A DNA stretch of 64,000 nucleotides from Zeugodacus cucurbitae (taxonomy: Eukaryota > Arthropoda > Insecta > Diptera > Tephritidae), in the NCBI RefSeq assembly GCF_028554725.1, contig NC_071670.1, forward strand, positions 69,167,001 through 69,231,000, read 5' to 3'. This document shows positions 47,041-59,815 of this stretch, one piece after another (the stretch's first letter is position 1; each line of letters starts with the position of its first letter). A model generated the notes under the pieces. It did no database searches. It was not told the origin of the DNA and saw nothing but the letters and a program-made list of their open reading frames with translations. Position numbers and translations under genes: made by a program.

Positions 47041-48966
47041 AGCCGAAGGGCAGGGCAAATGCATGAATCAATATATACTCGTACTCGTATACTCCTAAGT
47101 ATACTAATATGTTTGTTAAACTACCATTTGTTTGCTCGCAATCGCCGCCTTGGTTTGATGCAGCCGCGACAGACAGCTGCCAGTGGACCACACGCTGCTT
47201 AACTGTCATTGATGCTGCTGCCCAGAGGCTGGCTGGCGGCTTGCAATTTTTGCCGAAATGACGTACGCAGCCACGCAATTTCGGCCGAAATTATTGTATC
47301 ATTCAGCGGATCGCCCTAGATGCCAACACGTTTCCCGCTACCTCGTCAACTGACGATCTTTTTGTCGTTTTTCTTTTCTTGTATGTGAAGGGCAATCAAA
47401 AAATTCGTACATTGATCTGGTTGCAAGTATGTAAAGTGGCATGCAATTTGAGTAAGTAAAATGTCAAAAATATTTGGGTGTGCGGCTGTAGAAATGCAAA
47501 AGAATTAAAGGTATTGCGGTCGTCTTTTAATTATTATAGCATGGGTGACTTCACAAAAGAACGTATGTGTTTTTTGATATAAGAACACTTTGGTGCATCC
47601 AGACAGAGTATCCTGTTTCAAGTTTTGATTCTACTTTTTCGTTTGACTCAAAAAAGTTATAATTTTCAAATACTTCTGACCAAGCATATTTTTCACACTC
47701 TCAGTAAATTCGAGATAATGCTCTTCTTCTAATACTTTAAACACTTCTCAAACTCGATTTTTGGTATAGTCTTTGGCTCTTTCAACGAAATCTCGTATGC
47801 TTGTCACACGGAGCCATGTCTTTTCGTATTATTCTCCTTGTTTTAAGATAAAAGTGAGTCTACTTGGTTCGCGATTTCCTGCTGGGTACCTGTACGCCAA
47901 TACATGTGTGGCGCCTGCGAGCTTTTTTATATTAACTACTATGCCTTTTCCATATAAGCTATAGGGGTATATATTCCACATATTTCTTTCACTTCAATGC
48001 TGAAATGGCGTGAAAATTTTGGTGGTTTTCAACAAGAGCAAAAAATAAAATAAAAAATTTTAGCCCGTACACAAATAAATGAAAGCAAGCCATTCACTTG
48101 CGTTAACAAATTCAGTAGAGTGTTGAGGTGAGCCCCAGTTAAAGGCATAAAGCACCCCTTATCCTCTGTCGAGCATCACATTTGTAGTATACTCTCATAC
48201 ATATGAGTACATAAGAGTAGGCTTTTGACCGCATCAAGGTCTAGAGTCCAAAAGCAAGCTTTGAAGGGTATGTAAACAAAAATTCTAAACTACGCGCTCA
48301 ACTTGTAAGTGAGCGATACATGTGAGTGGGCTTACGTATAAATAATAAATTTTAAATTTAAATGTAAGCGCCCTAAAAACGAAGCACCTGAGAAGCGCGT
48401 AGGTACATACATATATTCTTCTTTTTATATGTATGTTGGAGAAGGAGTTATCGACCAACTCTTAAATTTCCACCCTCTTTCTGATATATACACTGATTTT
48501 TGTCTTTACACTCATTCCAAAATGTTGTTTAGAATTTATGCATGTGAGGGACACACTGGCTCTTAATTTCGTGAAACAATTCATATATCACAGCCACTTT
48601 AACCACACATAAATCCTTGCCTTTGCTTTTGCCTTCACCTTTCGCAAACAAATACAACAAATATACACTTACAACAAATAGTTAATATTCACTCAGTCAG
48701 TCAGTCACTCGGTCAAATATCAATGTACGTATGTGTGTATTGAGGCATCTGTAGTCTTCGTGCCCTCTCCACTATCTCTCAGACAGCGTCCAAAACAATT
48801 GTAGCGAACCGCCCAGCTTTGTCCCGAATTTCGCTGCGCCCAACTACCGACTACATTTAATCTCCGTCTAAGCGCCTGACGCTTCGAGTGCAATAACCTC
48901 AACGACCAAAAATAAAGCCTTGACTATCCTTTTCCCTTCACGGTTCGCTCACCTTGCCGTAGAAGC
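47041..48966. other. Gene-free stretch with a short protein-like relic
   Basis: Minus-strand reading of about 47621-47815 gives a protein-like run (VTSIRDFVERAKDYTKNRV, stop, EVFKVLEEEHYLEFTESVKN) that resembles ordinary coding sequence broken by two stops. I cannot name the family. Nothing else is supported. Confidence 0.35.
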
Positions 48967-49256
48967 ATATAAAAATACTAGCACTCAGCCATACGCACAC
49001 ATTCAAGCGTTTCTTCAGCCATTTGTTTCAACATCCAACGACAACATCTCGCACACACTTACCGACATACTTCATGTATAGTTGTCTATGTCCACCACGC
49101 CTCACAGCCACCCGACGACACCTCACACTGCAATTTGGTTAAATGTCTTGGCCATAAATTTACGTTGTTGCTTTGCACTAAAACTTTTACGCCCCACTCG
49201 TGTTTGGGTGTTCGCTCGCTGATACGCCGTGACGAATTACGCTATTCCCGGCAACG
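48967..49256 (+). promoter_or_regulatory. Possible promoter and first exon
   Basis: A TATATAAAAAT-like box (48966-48975) is followed by TCAGCC and CATTCAAG initiator-like words and a CA-rich, leader-like sequence. A strong splice donor GTAAGT then occurs at 49257. The only ATG frame of note (49088) gives about 41 codons and ends before the donor. Weak evidence; no downstream exon is recognised. Confidence 0.2.
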
Positions 49257-52145
49257 TAAGTGCACGCATTTCACACTAGCGCCACAGCGCCTGTAGCACC
49301 AGCTCCCTTGTGGGGGAGGGTTATTCTGGATTTTATTTTTCCTTCGAAGTGAACTAATTTGCTCTTTTCTCTTTAACGAAAAAATTTACGAATGCAACAC
49401 AACTTAAGATGAATGGGTTTTAAAGTTGCCACTTAGTTGAAGAAGATTTTTTCCAACTCGCTTGCTTTTCGAACTGGGGCAAATGAGAGGTAAGCAAAGA
49501 TCTGCTGAATAGACGAAATAACTTTGGCGTATAAAATAGAGCGTTTACATTTAGATCGACTGAAGGTAAGTGTCACGCTTCGAGATTTATATTCTAATAT
49601 TTTTCGGAAGAGGAACGTTTCTTATCTACAACCTTGTACTATTCAAAATAACCATTAATTTCAAATAAGTAGCGAAAGCTTTGTTGTTTCAGCAGAAATC
49701 AGTTCACTCTCCAATTTACACGAGTATTTAAGCCATTATGAGTAAATATTTCTATTACAAGTCCTTTATAATCACTCCTTAGGAGTAGCACACCTAACCA
49801 TCCAGTAAAGGTATTAAATAAGACGACATTCATAATGCGAATTTGGTTGAACATTATCTGAATAATTATTCTTACGATATACAGTCGTTTTAACGATTTC
49901 TCTGACATCCTATTTTAAATATAGGAACTCAAATTGAAAACCGAATAATTCTATTGTGACTCTGAGTATCGATTTTATATTTAAATAAATTGAAATTTAA
50001 TATTCCTCTCTGGGTATACATCTCGACTATTTTCATTTGGAATCTTTTCTGCTTTAAATCCAAATGAGATTGCTGTGGTTCTGAGAATATTTTTCTTTTG
50101 CTTTGGAAGCTTTATGGTTAAATAACATTAAGGCAAACACATTAAATAAATATCTGTAATCTTTCCTCTCAGGGTACAAAACCCGACAGATCGTTTTGAT
50201 TTGGAATCTTTTCTGTATCACGTCCAAATGAGTCTATTCTGATAATAATTTCTTACAACCTTTTTCATACAGTTTGTGAACTTTATGGTTACATTTTCTT
50301 TCATTTTATGCCTTTGCTTCTTTTTCGTTCGTTTCATGAAAATTTCCCAATAATGGCATGGCATGGCTTTTTTCTCCCTTGAATGGATTTGATTTAAGAA
50401 CGGTAAGAGCTTGCATTACCAATGTTTTTTAAAGAATTATAGTATGTAAAATATATTGATCTGGACCTATTATCAGAGCACATACCTATTTATCAAAGCA
50501 CATATTCAATGCTTGAAGAACTCTCAAGAAAGGTTTGCCTTAAATATTGTCTAGAACTCACCGCTTTGATGAGGTTTTTTGGAGATTTTCAAGGGTTCAA
50601 GTGCTCTATTTGTAAAATATGCAAACCAAATCTCCGATACTAATTAAAAAGGCAAACTCTGACGTAAGTGAATGAGCTCTGTATGGCACACTAATAAAAT
50701 ATTGGCCATTTTTTTAATAATTAAACTAATTATGAATGCAAAAATTACCAAACAAATTCAAATAAATTTTTATTATAGCAGCATTTCATACAGAAGCATG
50801 CAACTACAACTATACTATATACTACATGTGTATGTTTGTTTGCATATTGAATTAGAGTAAATTTTATTTATAATCGTTATTTTTAAGGGCAACCGCAAAT
50901 TATCCCTCCGAGTAGACTTTTATTTGCCTCTTCAAATATTCAACGCTGATCAGTCAATGATAAACAAACAAAATTACTGTATTATGCATTTTTCATAAAC
51001 TCTGTTAATTAATGCGGTACAGGCAAAAAGCCATAGTTACAACAACAAAAACAGCGTACAAACCACATAATTGAAAATGCTAATAAAATTGTGGGCAAAA
51101 ACCGAACGACACGTTGGCAATAAAATTACGGAAATATTGGACCCACGGCACTTGTGACATCGAACGCCTCGGCAACACGGCTAACTTGTTTATTATTGAT
51201 TAAGTTTTTTTCTAAAATATATAAAATATTTGCACACATATAAATATGTATAAAGTGGCACACAAAAACACACAAATATTGAAATTCAGATTTTTTTTTA
51301 AGTGTACTCTTTTTTTCAAAACTAACTATTCTGAAACTCCATGCGTGATTGTCCACTGCCGATGTCATCAAATATGCACAATGGGCGCTGGAAAAAACCG
51401 CGTGCGAAAAAATGCGCCTTTTTCTAACGGTGCTTCAACACGTGTTTAACGTTTTTTTTTTTCTCAGTGAGATTAAACAGTTTTGTAATTTCTATTTTAG
51501 CTGCTGTCAAGGGAGCCTCTTTTTGCCACTGACAGCATTGCAATATGCTAAGTTTCAACTAACGGTCGACGGTCGTAATAAAATTTATATGAACCGAATT
51601 AAGGGTCACATTAAAAATGTGGCGAATAAAAAGCAACCCACCCACTTGAAGGGAGTAAGCGGTAGTGGCCTAAATATTCCTTGTGTTTACAGTTACACAC
51701 ACGATTTATATGTGTTTGTATCTAAGAATCTATGCGCTCACCTATGTATATGTAACATTTTATTATTATTTGCATAATTTTAGTGATTTTTTGGCCAAAC
51801 GCCAAATGCATTTTCGCACAATTACACAAAAACACAAAATTCATACAGATATGTATTTAATATGTGTGAGTATACAGTGGTTAGAAATGCAATCGGTCTA
51901 ACACATGTTTCCAGAAATATAACCTAAAAAAATTTGAAATAAAAAAAATCTTAACACCCAGAAAAATAAACTTTTAGAAACAAAATTGTCTTTTTCTTTG
52001 TCGGTCGTCCTTCGGGATACATGGGGTACATATATAACTCAGGAACTACTATACCAATTATAATGATATTTGATTTGTCGAATTTATATTCACCCACAAT
52101 GGCTGAACTGCTACCGATTAAAATATCCGAAAAATGCACTTGAAA
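49257..52145. other. Gene-free stretch
   Basis: AT-rich spacer. A 142-codon frame at 51349-51777 is rich in Phe and Lys, starts at a non-ATG codon and has no recognisable domain. No gene is supported. Confidence 0.5.
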
Positions 52146-53327
52146 CAAGTAAGGATGGGCTAAGTTCGGTTGTGACCGAACATTTTATACTCTCGCAATT
52201 TATTGAAGAAATTTTATTAAAATAACATACAATTTGATCCATATATTCGGCATAAAGTTTAATATAATAACGAAAATAAATATATGTAATATATGAGGGC
52301 TGAGGTAATTCCTGAACCGATTTCATTCATATTCAACAGCAAGGAACACTATATCCATGACTATATGCTCACTTAATTTTGCTAATATCTCACATATTAA
52401 CCAATAAGAGATGTTATGACCCGATTTTAATAATTTTTGGAACAGAGACACACTATTAGAAGAAAACAATTTCCTCTGAATTACTTTAAATTATCTGAGA
52501 GCCCATATTTTTGATTAAAACTTACCCTCAGACGCTGAGTTCAACATGTTCGATATCTGGGGCCTTGACAATTTTTTCACAAGTGAAGCCAGAGATGATA
52601 TGCACTATTTGTGCAAAGTTGTATTCCACTATCTTCATGGGTTCCTTAGGTTTACATTATAAAGTGAAGGAGTAAAATGGAATTCAAAATTGAGTTATAC
52701 GGAAAGTAGTCGTGGTTGTGAACTGATTTTGCCCATTTTTTATCCGTATTATCAAGATAAATTTATTTATCAAGAAAATATTATATACCGAATTTCATTC
52801 GAATCGGTCGAGTAGTTCATGAGATATGGTTTTTGACCTATAAGTGGGCGATGCCACGCCCATTTTCCATTTTGTAAAAAAAAAATCTGAGTGGAGCTTC
52901 CTTCTGCTATTTCTTCTGTAAAATTTAGTGTTTTTGAAGGTTTTCGTTATTGAGTTAACCCACTTTTAGTAATTCTCAACCTAACTTTTGTAAGGTAGGT
53001 GGGCGTGGTTATAATCCGATTTCCTCCATTTTTGTACTTGATAAAGTTTCCTTGATATAGCTTTAGTAGTTTACGAGATATGTACAAAAAACTTACTAGG
53101 GGGCGGGGCCACGAAAGAAGAAATACGTCTTCCAAATTTCAATTTTTCAAGATATCTCAATTTTTACTCAAGTTACAGCTTGCACGGACGTACAGACAAA
53201 CATCCGGATTTGAACTTTACTCGTCACCCTGATCATTTTAATATACATACATATGTAACCCTATATCTAACTCGTTTAGTTTTAGGGCTTACAACCAACC
53301 GTTATGTGAAGAGAGAGTATAAAAATA
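52146..53327 (+). repeat. RF1 dispersed repeat, copy 4 (longest)
   Basis: Starts ACAAGTAAGGATGGGCTAAG and ends GAGAGAGTATAAAA. It contains AATCGGTCGAGTAGTTCATG near 52803, GGGGCGGGGCCACG near 53100 and a GGACGTACAGACAAACATCC word near the right end. It is the most complete copy in the window. Confidence 0.8.
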
Positions 53328-54573
53328 GTATACACAAATACATAATATATAATACAAAATGTATAAAGAAAAGATTACAGCAATTAATAAATTGTTTGAT
53401 CACAATTATTTCAGAGGACAATAGTCAATAGAGACCTAATAAAATCAAAAATCATTCTACATACAATGCTGGGTAACAATGTTGCAATTCTAAATCTACC
53501 GAGAAAATTAATCGTGGGAAAACTGGAAAAAAATAGACATGAAGAAATAAATTGGCCTTATCATATTTTCGAATTTTGTTTCTTTAACTATGAAGCACAG
53601 TTAGAATCATTTGTTTTCTCCGGCACTACAAACTGAATAATCTAAGACACTGTACGTTTACAGTTAGAATCTCTGTATTATGGGTGGCTGATAGTGGACC
53701 TCTCATTACGGACGACGCTGTTGTTGGCGTGAACTACTGTCATTTTATGGTTGGCGGTTTTTTCTCATCATAAATTGTGGCTTTGGAATTAATTACACGC
53801 ATTAAAGACATTTGCGTTAATTTAATTGTGAAATATTGTAAAATTATTTATGCCCCACTAAATTGCCATGTGTTGATATCACACAGCGGTTGATGGTTTC
53901 ATTTTATTACCATTCTACATATATTTATATATATTTTTTAGAAATCTATGTAGTACACTAACAAAAAAAGAAAAACTATTTTTAAATAGTGCATGATATG
54001 CGGTTTAACACAGAGAAACTGTCGTTATTTAGAATGGGTGTTCCTCAATGGAATCTATAAATGTAAAAGTGAACCAGTGCGTTTAATTCTTATTCAAAAC
54101 GATCTTCTAATTTAGTTTAGCGTACCGACGATCTTTAGAGCACTGTTGGTTGCACAGTAAGTGAAATCTTGCGTGACCAGAATAGAAATTCAATCATACA
54201 ATCTAGTAACTAACCTCAAGAACACGACAAAGGTTTTTTTTACTAATTTTTTAACGTTTAAAAATCGCAATTAAATAATGCGTCTAGAGAAGAGCAAAGG
54301 CAACATTTATCCTCATTGAGATCTTAAAGCAATTCTATATGTCTATTAATGTTTGTTGAGATGAGAGTGGTGAATTTTGAGTTGCTGATCGAACGCCCAA
54401 CGCAAAGTACTCGTATTCGCGTTAGTTTGTTAGATAAGTTAATTACAAGTTTTTAGAAGAGTGAATCAAGTACATATTCAAGTATATTATATTCAAGTGA
54501 AAACGTTTTGCTATGAACGAAAGTGACTGGGAAATTTATTTTTAACGCGGAATTCTATGTAGGGCGATTGGCG
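53328..54573. other. Gene-free stretch upstream of the EcKL pseudogene
   Basis: AT-rich, with no recognisable gene or element. Confidence 0.5.
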
Positions 54574-55756
54574 TATATTAAAGTGCAACCTTTGGCCAAA
54601 AACATTTCAGTTAGTGAAATGCACGGAACGTTTCGGTGTGCTTACTTCGTTCGGCGTTAAGAGATATTGTGAAAATTTATTGTATTAACATAATATATAG
54701 AACTCGTAAAAATGGTTATCAAAAGATCCAAACAATACTTTTGTGCCCGATTATTTGAATGCGGAGTTTTTCGCCACCGCACTTGAAGAAGGTTTGCGTG
54801 AAATCCATGTGACGGTTAAAGCAGTGGCTTTCGAATGGGGCAGCAACCCCGGTAATAATTATTGCTCAAGCATCTATCGCTTCTTGGTTGATTTTGAGCG
54901 TGGAGGTGAGGATGCTAAGACGCCGCTGCACGAGCAGCGATCTTCTTCTTCTTGACTGGGTAGAAAAATTGCACCTTTTCCACGATAATTTCAAACCCAT
55001 ATGCGCACACTTGGCAGATCATCGTGAGGGCGATCGCATCATTGTAATGAATCATGGTGACCTCTAAACAGGAAATACCATGTTCGCGCCTACGCGCCTA
55101 CATATCTTCGTAAGTACTTTATCTTTTCTCAATGTCAAAATTTAATTTACTTATTCATTCATCTATTGTAAACGTTCAGATGGACTTCCAATTTAATTTC
55201 TACAACTGCGATCTCAACTTACATATTTCTCGACACAATTATTCGTCTGAATATGCTGAAGGAAAGACGCGACGATCTCATAATCGTGTATTATAAATCA
55301 TTCAAAGAGACGTTAGAATTCTTACATTACATTGCGCTCTCGCGAACTATATGGCCTTTTCGTTGTTCGATTTTCTGCCAAGTTACTAGTTACAAGAAAG
55401 TTGACGTTGCCAATCCTCTAAACCTCTTGCTAGAACTTCCACTAACCCAAATATACACCCAATATGGTAATGAAATCCATCTTGACCTTGGTTTAATCCC
55501 CATAAACCTATTTTAATAAAATTTTACCAACACCTGACCACGCCTTTGAACATTACTCTCCTACGAGTGTATGTATAATAATGTTCGCTTATACCCGAAC
55601 TAGGCTCTTTCTTACTTGTTAGCAAACTTAGTACGTATTGTGATTGAAAACGCTATGATAATTATTATGTACATACATACATACATATGTATATGCGTTA
55701 CAGCTAACACTAACTATTTGTCTCTCCCTCTCTTTATGTCTTTACGATGGGTAGTA
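54574..55756 (+). pseudogene. Duplicated, broken ecdysteroid-kinase-like gene
   Basis: A tandem duplicate of the functional gene that starts at 56545. Even the promoter is duplicated: a TATATTAAAG box at 54574 and a TCAGTT initiator at 54607. The start ATG is at 54712, but an extra base in ATCAAAAGATCC shifts the frame so that the true N-terminus (PDYLNAEFFATALEEGLREI) reads from 54746. Exon 1 breaks off after HEQRS (about 54940) and runs straight into the middle of exon 3 (EKLHLFHDNF), losing the intervening exons and introns. The catalytic-motif codons HGD survive but are followed by L and a stop. The exon 3 donor (about 55112) and an exon 4 acceptor (before ATGGACTTCC, about 55181) are still visible. 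Exon 4 is decayed after FLHY. An inverted copy of most of it lies at 16104-17047. Confidence 0.93.
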
Positions 55757-56408
55757 TAACTATAAAGACACTAAATTCAATAAATATTTTTTCAACAAAT
55801 AAATGTGGCTTATATCACATGCATTACACAAATATTTATGAAAGATTTGCGGATTTGTAAACAATAAACAATAACAAACTCATAAGATAACTGGAAACAA
55901 ACGAAAAATTACTTCTCTCCAGCTCCTCATGCATTAAGTTCGCAACACACTTATTATAGGTACGATAGCCGACGAATAGTAATAATTCTATAGAAGACCC
56001 AGCGACCTGCATTGTGAATGCAACAAGTTAGTTGGCTTGGCAACGTTCCAATTTCGCTCATATACTCTACCTGCCTCCTCAGAATGAGAAAGAACTCGTT
56101 AATTAAGTCTCTAAATATTGTTAAACTCGTCTCTTCATATTATATTTTGATGTATGTATGTATGTAATATCTATAACTATCTTTACTAGTTTTAAATATT
56201 ACAAACAACTGTTGGGTGTACAAAACTATATTACTCTGTGCAACATGTTGCGAGAGTATAAAAACATGGCACTTATCAAGCAGCAAAGTATACTCTCTAT
56301 ATGAGTGATGTAAGTTTATTATGTTTAATAAGAATAGGGAATCAAGTAAGTAATTAAGAAAGTTTTACTATATAACAATATGAATTTCATTTTATGGCTG
56401 GATTTTTT
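55757..56408. other. Spacer between EcKL pseudogene and gene
   Basis: AT-rich. It includes a solo repeat terminus TTGCGAGAGTATAAAA at 56248-56264, matching the right end of RF1. The opposite type of RF1 end (reverse of AACAAGTAAGAAAGAGC) lies at 55602-55622 inside the pseudogene's downstream region. Confidence 0.55.
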
Positions 56409-56409
56409 C

Positions 56410-56445
56410 TATAAAGTACAATATTTAGGCAAAAACATCTTAGTC
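56410..56445 (+). promoter_or_regulatory. Core promoter of the EcKL gene
   Basis: TATAAAG at 56410 is followed, 32 bp later, by the initiator-like TCTTAGTC (A at 56442). This is the canonical TATA-to-start spacing. It predicts a 5' leader of about 103 nt. The corresponding box pair is also present in the upstream pseudogene copy. Confidence 0.6.
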
Positions 56446-56544
56446 TAGTAAATCGCCCAAAGCGTTTCGATTAGAGTACTTCGTTCATGACTTTAAATAC
56501 TGAAGCAAAAAAAAAAATAAACAAAATATAAAGAACTCATAAAA

Positions 56545-58156
56545 ATGGTTATCAAGAATCCAAATAATATTATTGTGCCCGAGTATTTGAATGAGGAGTT
56601 TTTCGTGGCCGCGCTCGAGGAGGGTTTGCGCGAAATCAAGCTAACGGTTAGTGAAGTTACCTTCGAATGGGGCAGCAATCCCGGTGATAATTATTGTTCG
56701 CGCATCTATCGCGTTTTGGTCTCCTATGAGCGCCTAGTTGAGGATGAGGAGCAACCGGTGCAAGAGCAGCGGTCGCTAATTGTCAAAACCATACCGGTTT
56801 CGAAAGACACACATTTCCTCGAGGATTTGGGTGTATTCCTTAAGGAGAAATTGACTTACTTGGATGTGTTGCCACGATTGGAAATACTTGTTGGTGGTCC
56901 GAGATTCAGTGCCTCGTTAGTATGCAATTGCTTAATAAAATTCTAGACAAATGAAAGTGTAGTGATTTTATCGGATATTCTAAATTGTGAAATTTTTATT
57001 TTTTCTGCTTAGCTGTTATTATGCAATCAAAGCACCCACTCGCACCATTGTGCTTACTGATTTGAAAACCGATGGCTTTGCGGTTGCATCGCGACAGGAA
57101 CAACTCGATTGGGAACACTGTGAATTGATCCTGCAACAAACAGGACGCCTGCATGCGACGTCAATGGTTTTGGCTCAGCGAGTAAGTATAAGCAAACCGT
57201 ATCGAAATAATCATTAATATATTTATTTGTTAAATATTCCACCTCGACCATTTTAACATTTCGTAACATATACACGTGTTCTTTTTTCAATTCAGTGCAA
57301 ATAGTTATCAAGTAAATACCATTTTAGGATCCTGAAATCACTAAGCGATTTGTGAGCGGTTTGCTTTGCATGAAGGGTGTAATAAAAAATGAAACCTTTA
57401 TAAAAGTCTTTGGAGGCAGCTTGAAGCAACTAGCCAACAACGCAGCCGAATGGCCTGGTTTTGAAAAGATAGCACAAAAATTGCACCGTTTTCACGATAA
57501 TTTCAATTCCATATGCGCACACTTGGCAGATCGTCGTGAAGGTGATCGTATTGTTGTAATGAACCATGGTGATCTCTGGATAACAAATTTCATGTACGCC
57601 TATGATGATCCCAAGCAACCCGAGAAGCCTACGCGCGCTATTTTCGTAAGTACTATTTCAATTCACAACCGTTTTTTATACTTTCGTTTCACATGCGAGC
57701 GCCCATAATTTATTCATTCATCAAGGTTTTGTGAATTTGCAGGTGGATTTCCAACTTAATTTCTACGGCAGCCCCGGTTGCGATCTCAATTTTTTCCTCA
57801 ACACAAGTGTACGTCTGAATTTACTGAAAGAACGACGCGACGATCTCATAAATGTGTATTACAAAACATTCAAGGAGACACTGGAATTCTTACATTACGA
57901 CAGTATACCGACTTTGGAAGATCTCAAGTACGAGTTGCGCTCTCGTGAACTTTATGGTCTTTTCGGTTTGTTCAGTTTTCTGCCCCTAATTTCCATACCA
58001 AAAGAGTTATCTGAAAATAACAGTATTGACAATTTTATGGATGAGGAATTCGCACGTTCAAAATTCAAAAAAATATTTGCTCAGGAACGTCTGCAAGCTC
58101 AGCTAAAATATGGACTGAAGCGCTTGGATGATTTGGGTGTGTTGGACGAATTTTAG
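56545..58156 (+). CDS. Ecdysteroid-kinase-like (EcKL/CHK-domain) protein, four exons
   Basis: Exons 56545-56915, 57013-57181, 57328-57645 and 57743-58156 join in frame (371+169+318+414 = 1272 nt, 423 residues). The introns of 97, 146 and 97 bp start GT and end AG (GTTAGT, GTAAGT and GTAAGT donors). Kinase features: K81 in LIVKTIP, TDLKTDGF near the hinge, the phosphotransferase motif MNHGDLWITN (H260, D262, N267), and DFQ (D288) beginning exon 4. This layout matches the small-molecule kinase family Pfam EcKinase (PF02958), which includes the silkworm ecdysteroid 22-kinase and has been linked to detoxification in flies. It predicts ATP-dependent phosphorylation of a steroid or plant small molecule in the cytosol. 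No signal peptide or membrane segment is seen. The substrate is unknown. A dead tandem copy lies 1.8 kb upstream. Confidence 0.95.
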
Positions 58157-58199
58157 TTTAAATAGAATATTTAATGAAGACCAAACCATATGCTTTTAC

Positions 58200-58205
58200 A
58201 ATAAA
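58200..58205 (+). terminator. Polyadenylation signal of the EcKL gene
   Basis: AATAAA lies 44 nt beyond the stop codon, a normal distance. Confidence 0.6.
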
Positions 58206-58974
58206 AGAGTCAGAATTACGACACGAGTTCAATTACAGGATAATAGTCCACAGAAACATTTGTAGTTAAACAGTTTTTAGAAATTTGGCGTGATACCGTT
58301 CTCTAATCGGTTTATGCTTGATGTGGATTGTAAATTTAATTGGTATAGAAAATGGCAATGGATGGGACACCTCCAACTTTTGGATCAAACCTCATATCTC
58401 ATGAATAACACGACCAAATTATCTCACAGTATTTCTATTTATTGGTTCCTTCCAATTACACTAATGTGATAAATATGTATGTGTGTAATTGATGCTCCGG
58501 TCTTGTTAGTACTTCGTTTTTATATGGTGGGTCTCAACCCCAGCACACAACCGCAGAAACGGGTTTACTTTCTCACAGGATACTTGGGTCTTAAACCGGA
58601 AGTCGTGAGCTGCTTGAACCATGTATAGAAGAATCGTTTCTGGCCACTCCCAAGTGAATGACAATCAAAAACTTTCCTCATTTACGTGAACACATGATCC
58701 CATTCTCCATGTGATAAATATAGTGATTTTGATTAGTTATTGATTGTGATAGAAATATCTCAGACATGAAAAAATTTAATTACTGCTAAAGCTTTTCCAA
58801 TCCCTGAAGATATTTTCCCAACACTGAGCATTGAAAATTACCGGAATATATGCGTTTTGAGTGAAACCTTGTTTGTCTATAATCAAAACTCAATCATCAA
58901 ACCAGATATATCAAGTCTAATCACAAAATCACTACAGTTATGATTATGACTAATCTCCAGCTGACACTATTTTT
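58206..58974. other. Gene-free stretch
   Basis: AT-rich spacer, nothing recognised. Confidence 0.5.
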
Positions 58975-59815
58975 GTACTCTCGCAACAAAGTTGCTAAGG
59001 AGAGTATTATAGTTTTGTTCCCATAACGGTTGTTTGTGTTTGTGTGGACGTCCGTCTGTCCGCGCAAGCGATAACTTGAGTAAAAATTGAGATATCTTAA
59101 TGAAGCTTGGGACACATATTCTTTGGCGTTAACTCACTAACGAAAAACTCAGGAAACACTAAATTTTACATAAGAAATGGCATATGGAAGCTGCACTCAG
59201 ATTTTTTTTACAAAATGGGAAATGGGCGTGGCATCGCCACCTTCTCAGGAACTACTCGACCGATTTCAATGAAATTCGGTATATGACACTTTCTTGACAA
59301 CCTGATGACACGAGTGGAATATGGGCGAAATCGGCACACAACCACGCCTACTTCCCATATAACTCAATTTTGAATTCCATCTGATTCGTTCACTTTATAA
59401 TTTATACATTAGAAACCAATGAAGATAGCGGAATAAAACTTTACACAAATACTGTATTTGAGCTGTGACATAACTTGTGGAAAAATTGTCAAAATCGGAT
59501 CATGACTAATTTTTCACCGAAAATATCGGTATCAAAAAATGGGGTCATAACATCTCCTACCTCCCGATTATAGGTAATATAAAATTAAGTGAGCGTATAG
59601 TCTTCTATATATTGCATCTTGGTGGTGAAAACGAGTGAAATCGGTTCAGGAATTACCTCAGTCCCCATATACTATTTATGATGAGTTTCGTTATTCTATT
59701 GAACTTTATGCCGAATATATGGGTCGAATTGTGTTATCATTATAAAATTACATCAATAAATTGCGAGTGTATAAAAGGTTCGGTTGCACCCGAACTTAAC
59801 CTTTCCTTACTTGTT
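58975..59815 (-). repeat. RF1 dispersed repeat, copy 5 (inverted)
   Basis: Reads in reverse: TACTCTCGCAACAAAGTTGC at the left edge, a GTCCGTCTGTCCG word, AACTACTCGACCGATTTCAA near 59248, and the terminus CTTAACCTTTCCTTACTTGT at the right. It is the same family as copies 1-4, on the opposite strand. Confidence 0.85.

Noticed and set aside
46631..47278. 215-codon minus-strand open frame as an intact gene
   Set aside because: No ATG-based domain architecture is intact, and protease-like words are spread over several frames. It is treated as a possible fossil only.
51349..51777. 142-codon open frame
   Set aside because: Begins at a non-ATG codon, has AT-driven Phe/Lys composition and no domain.
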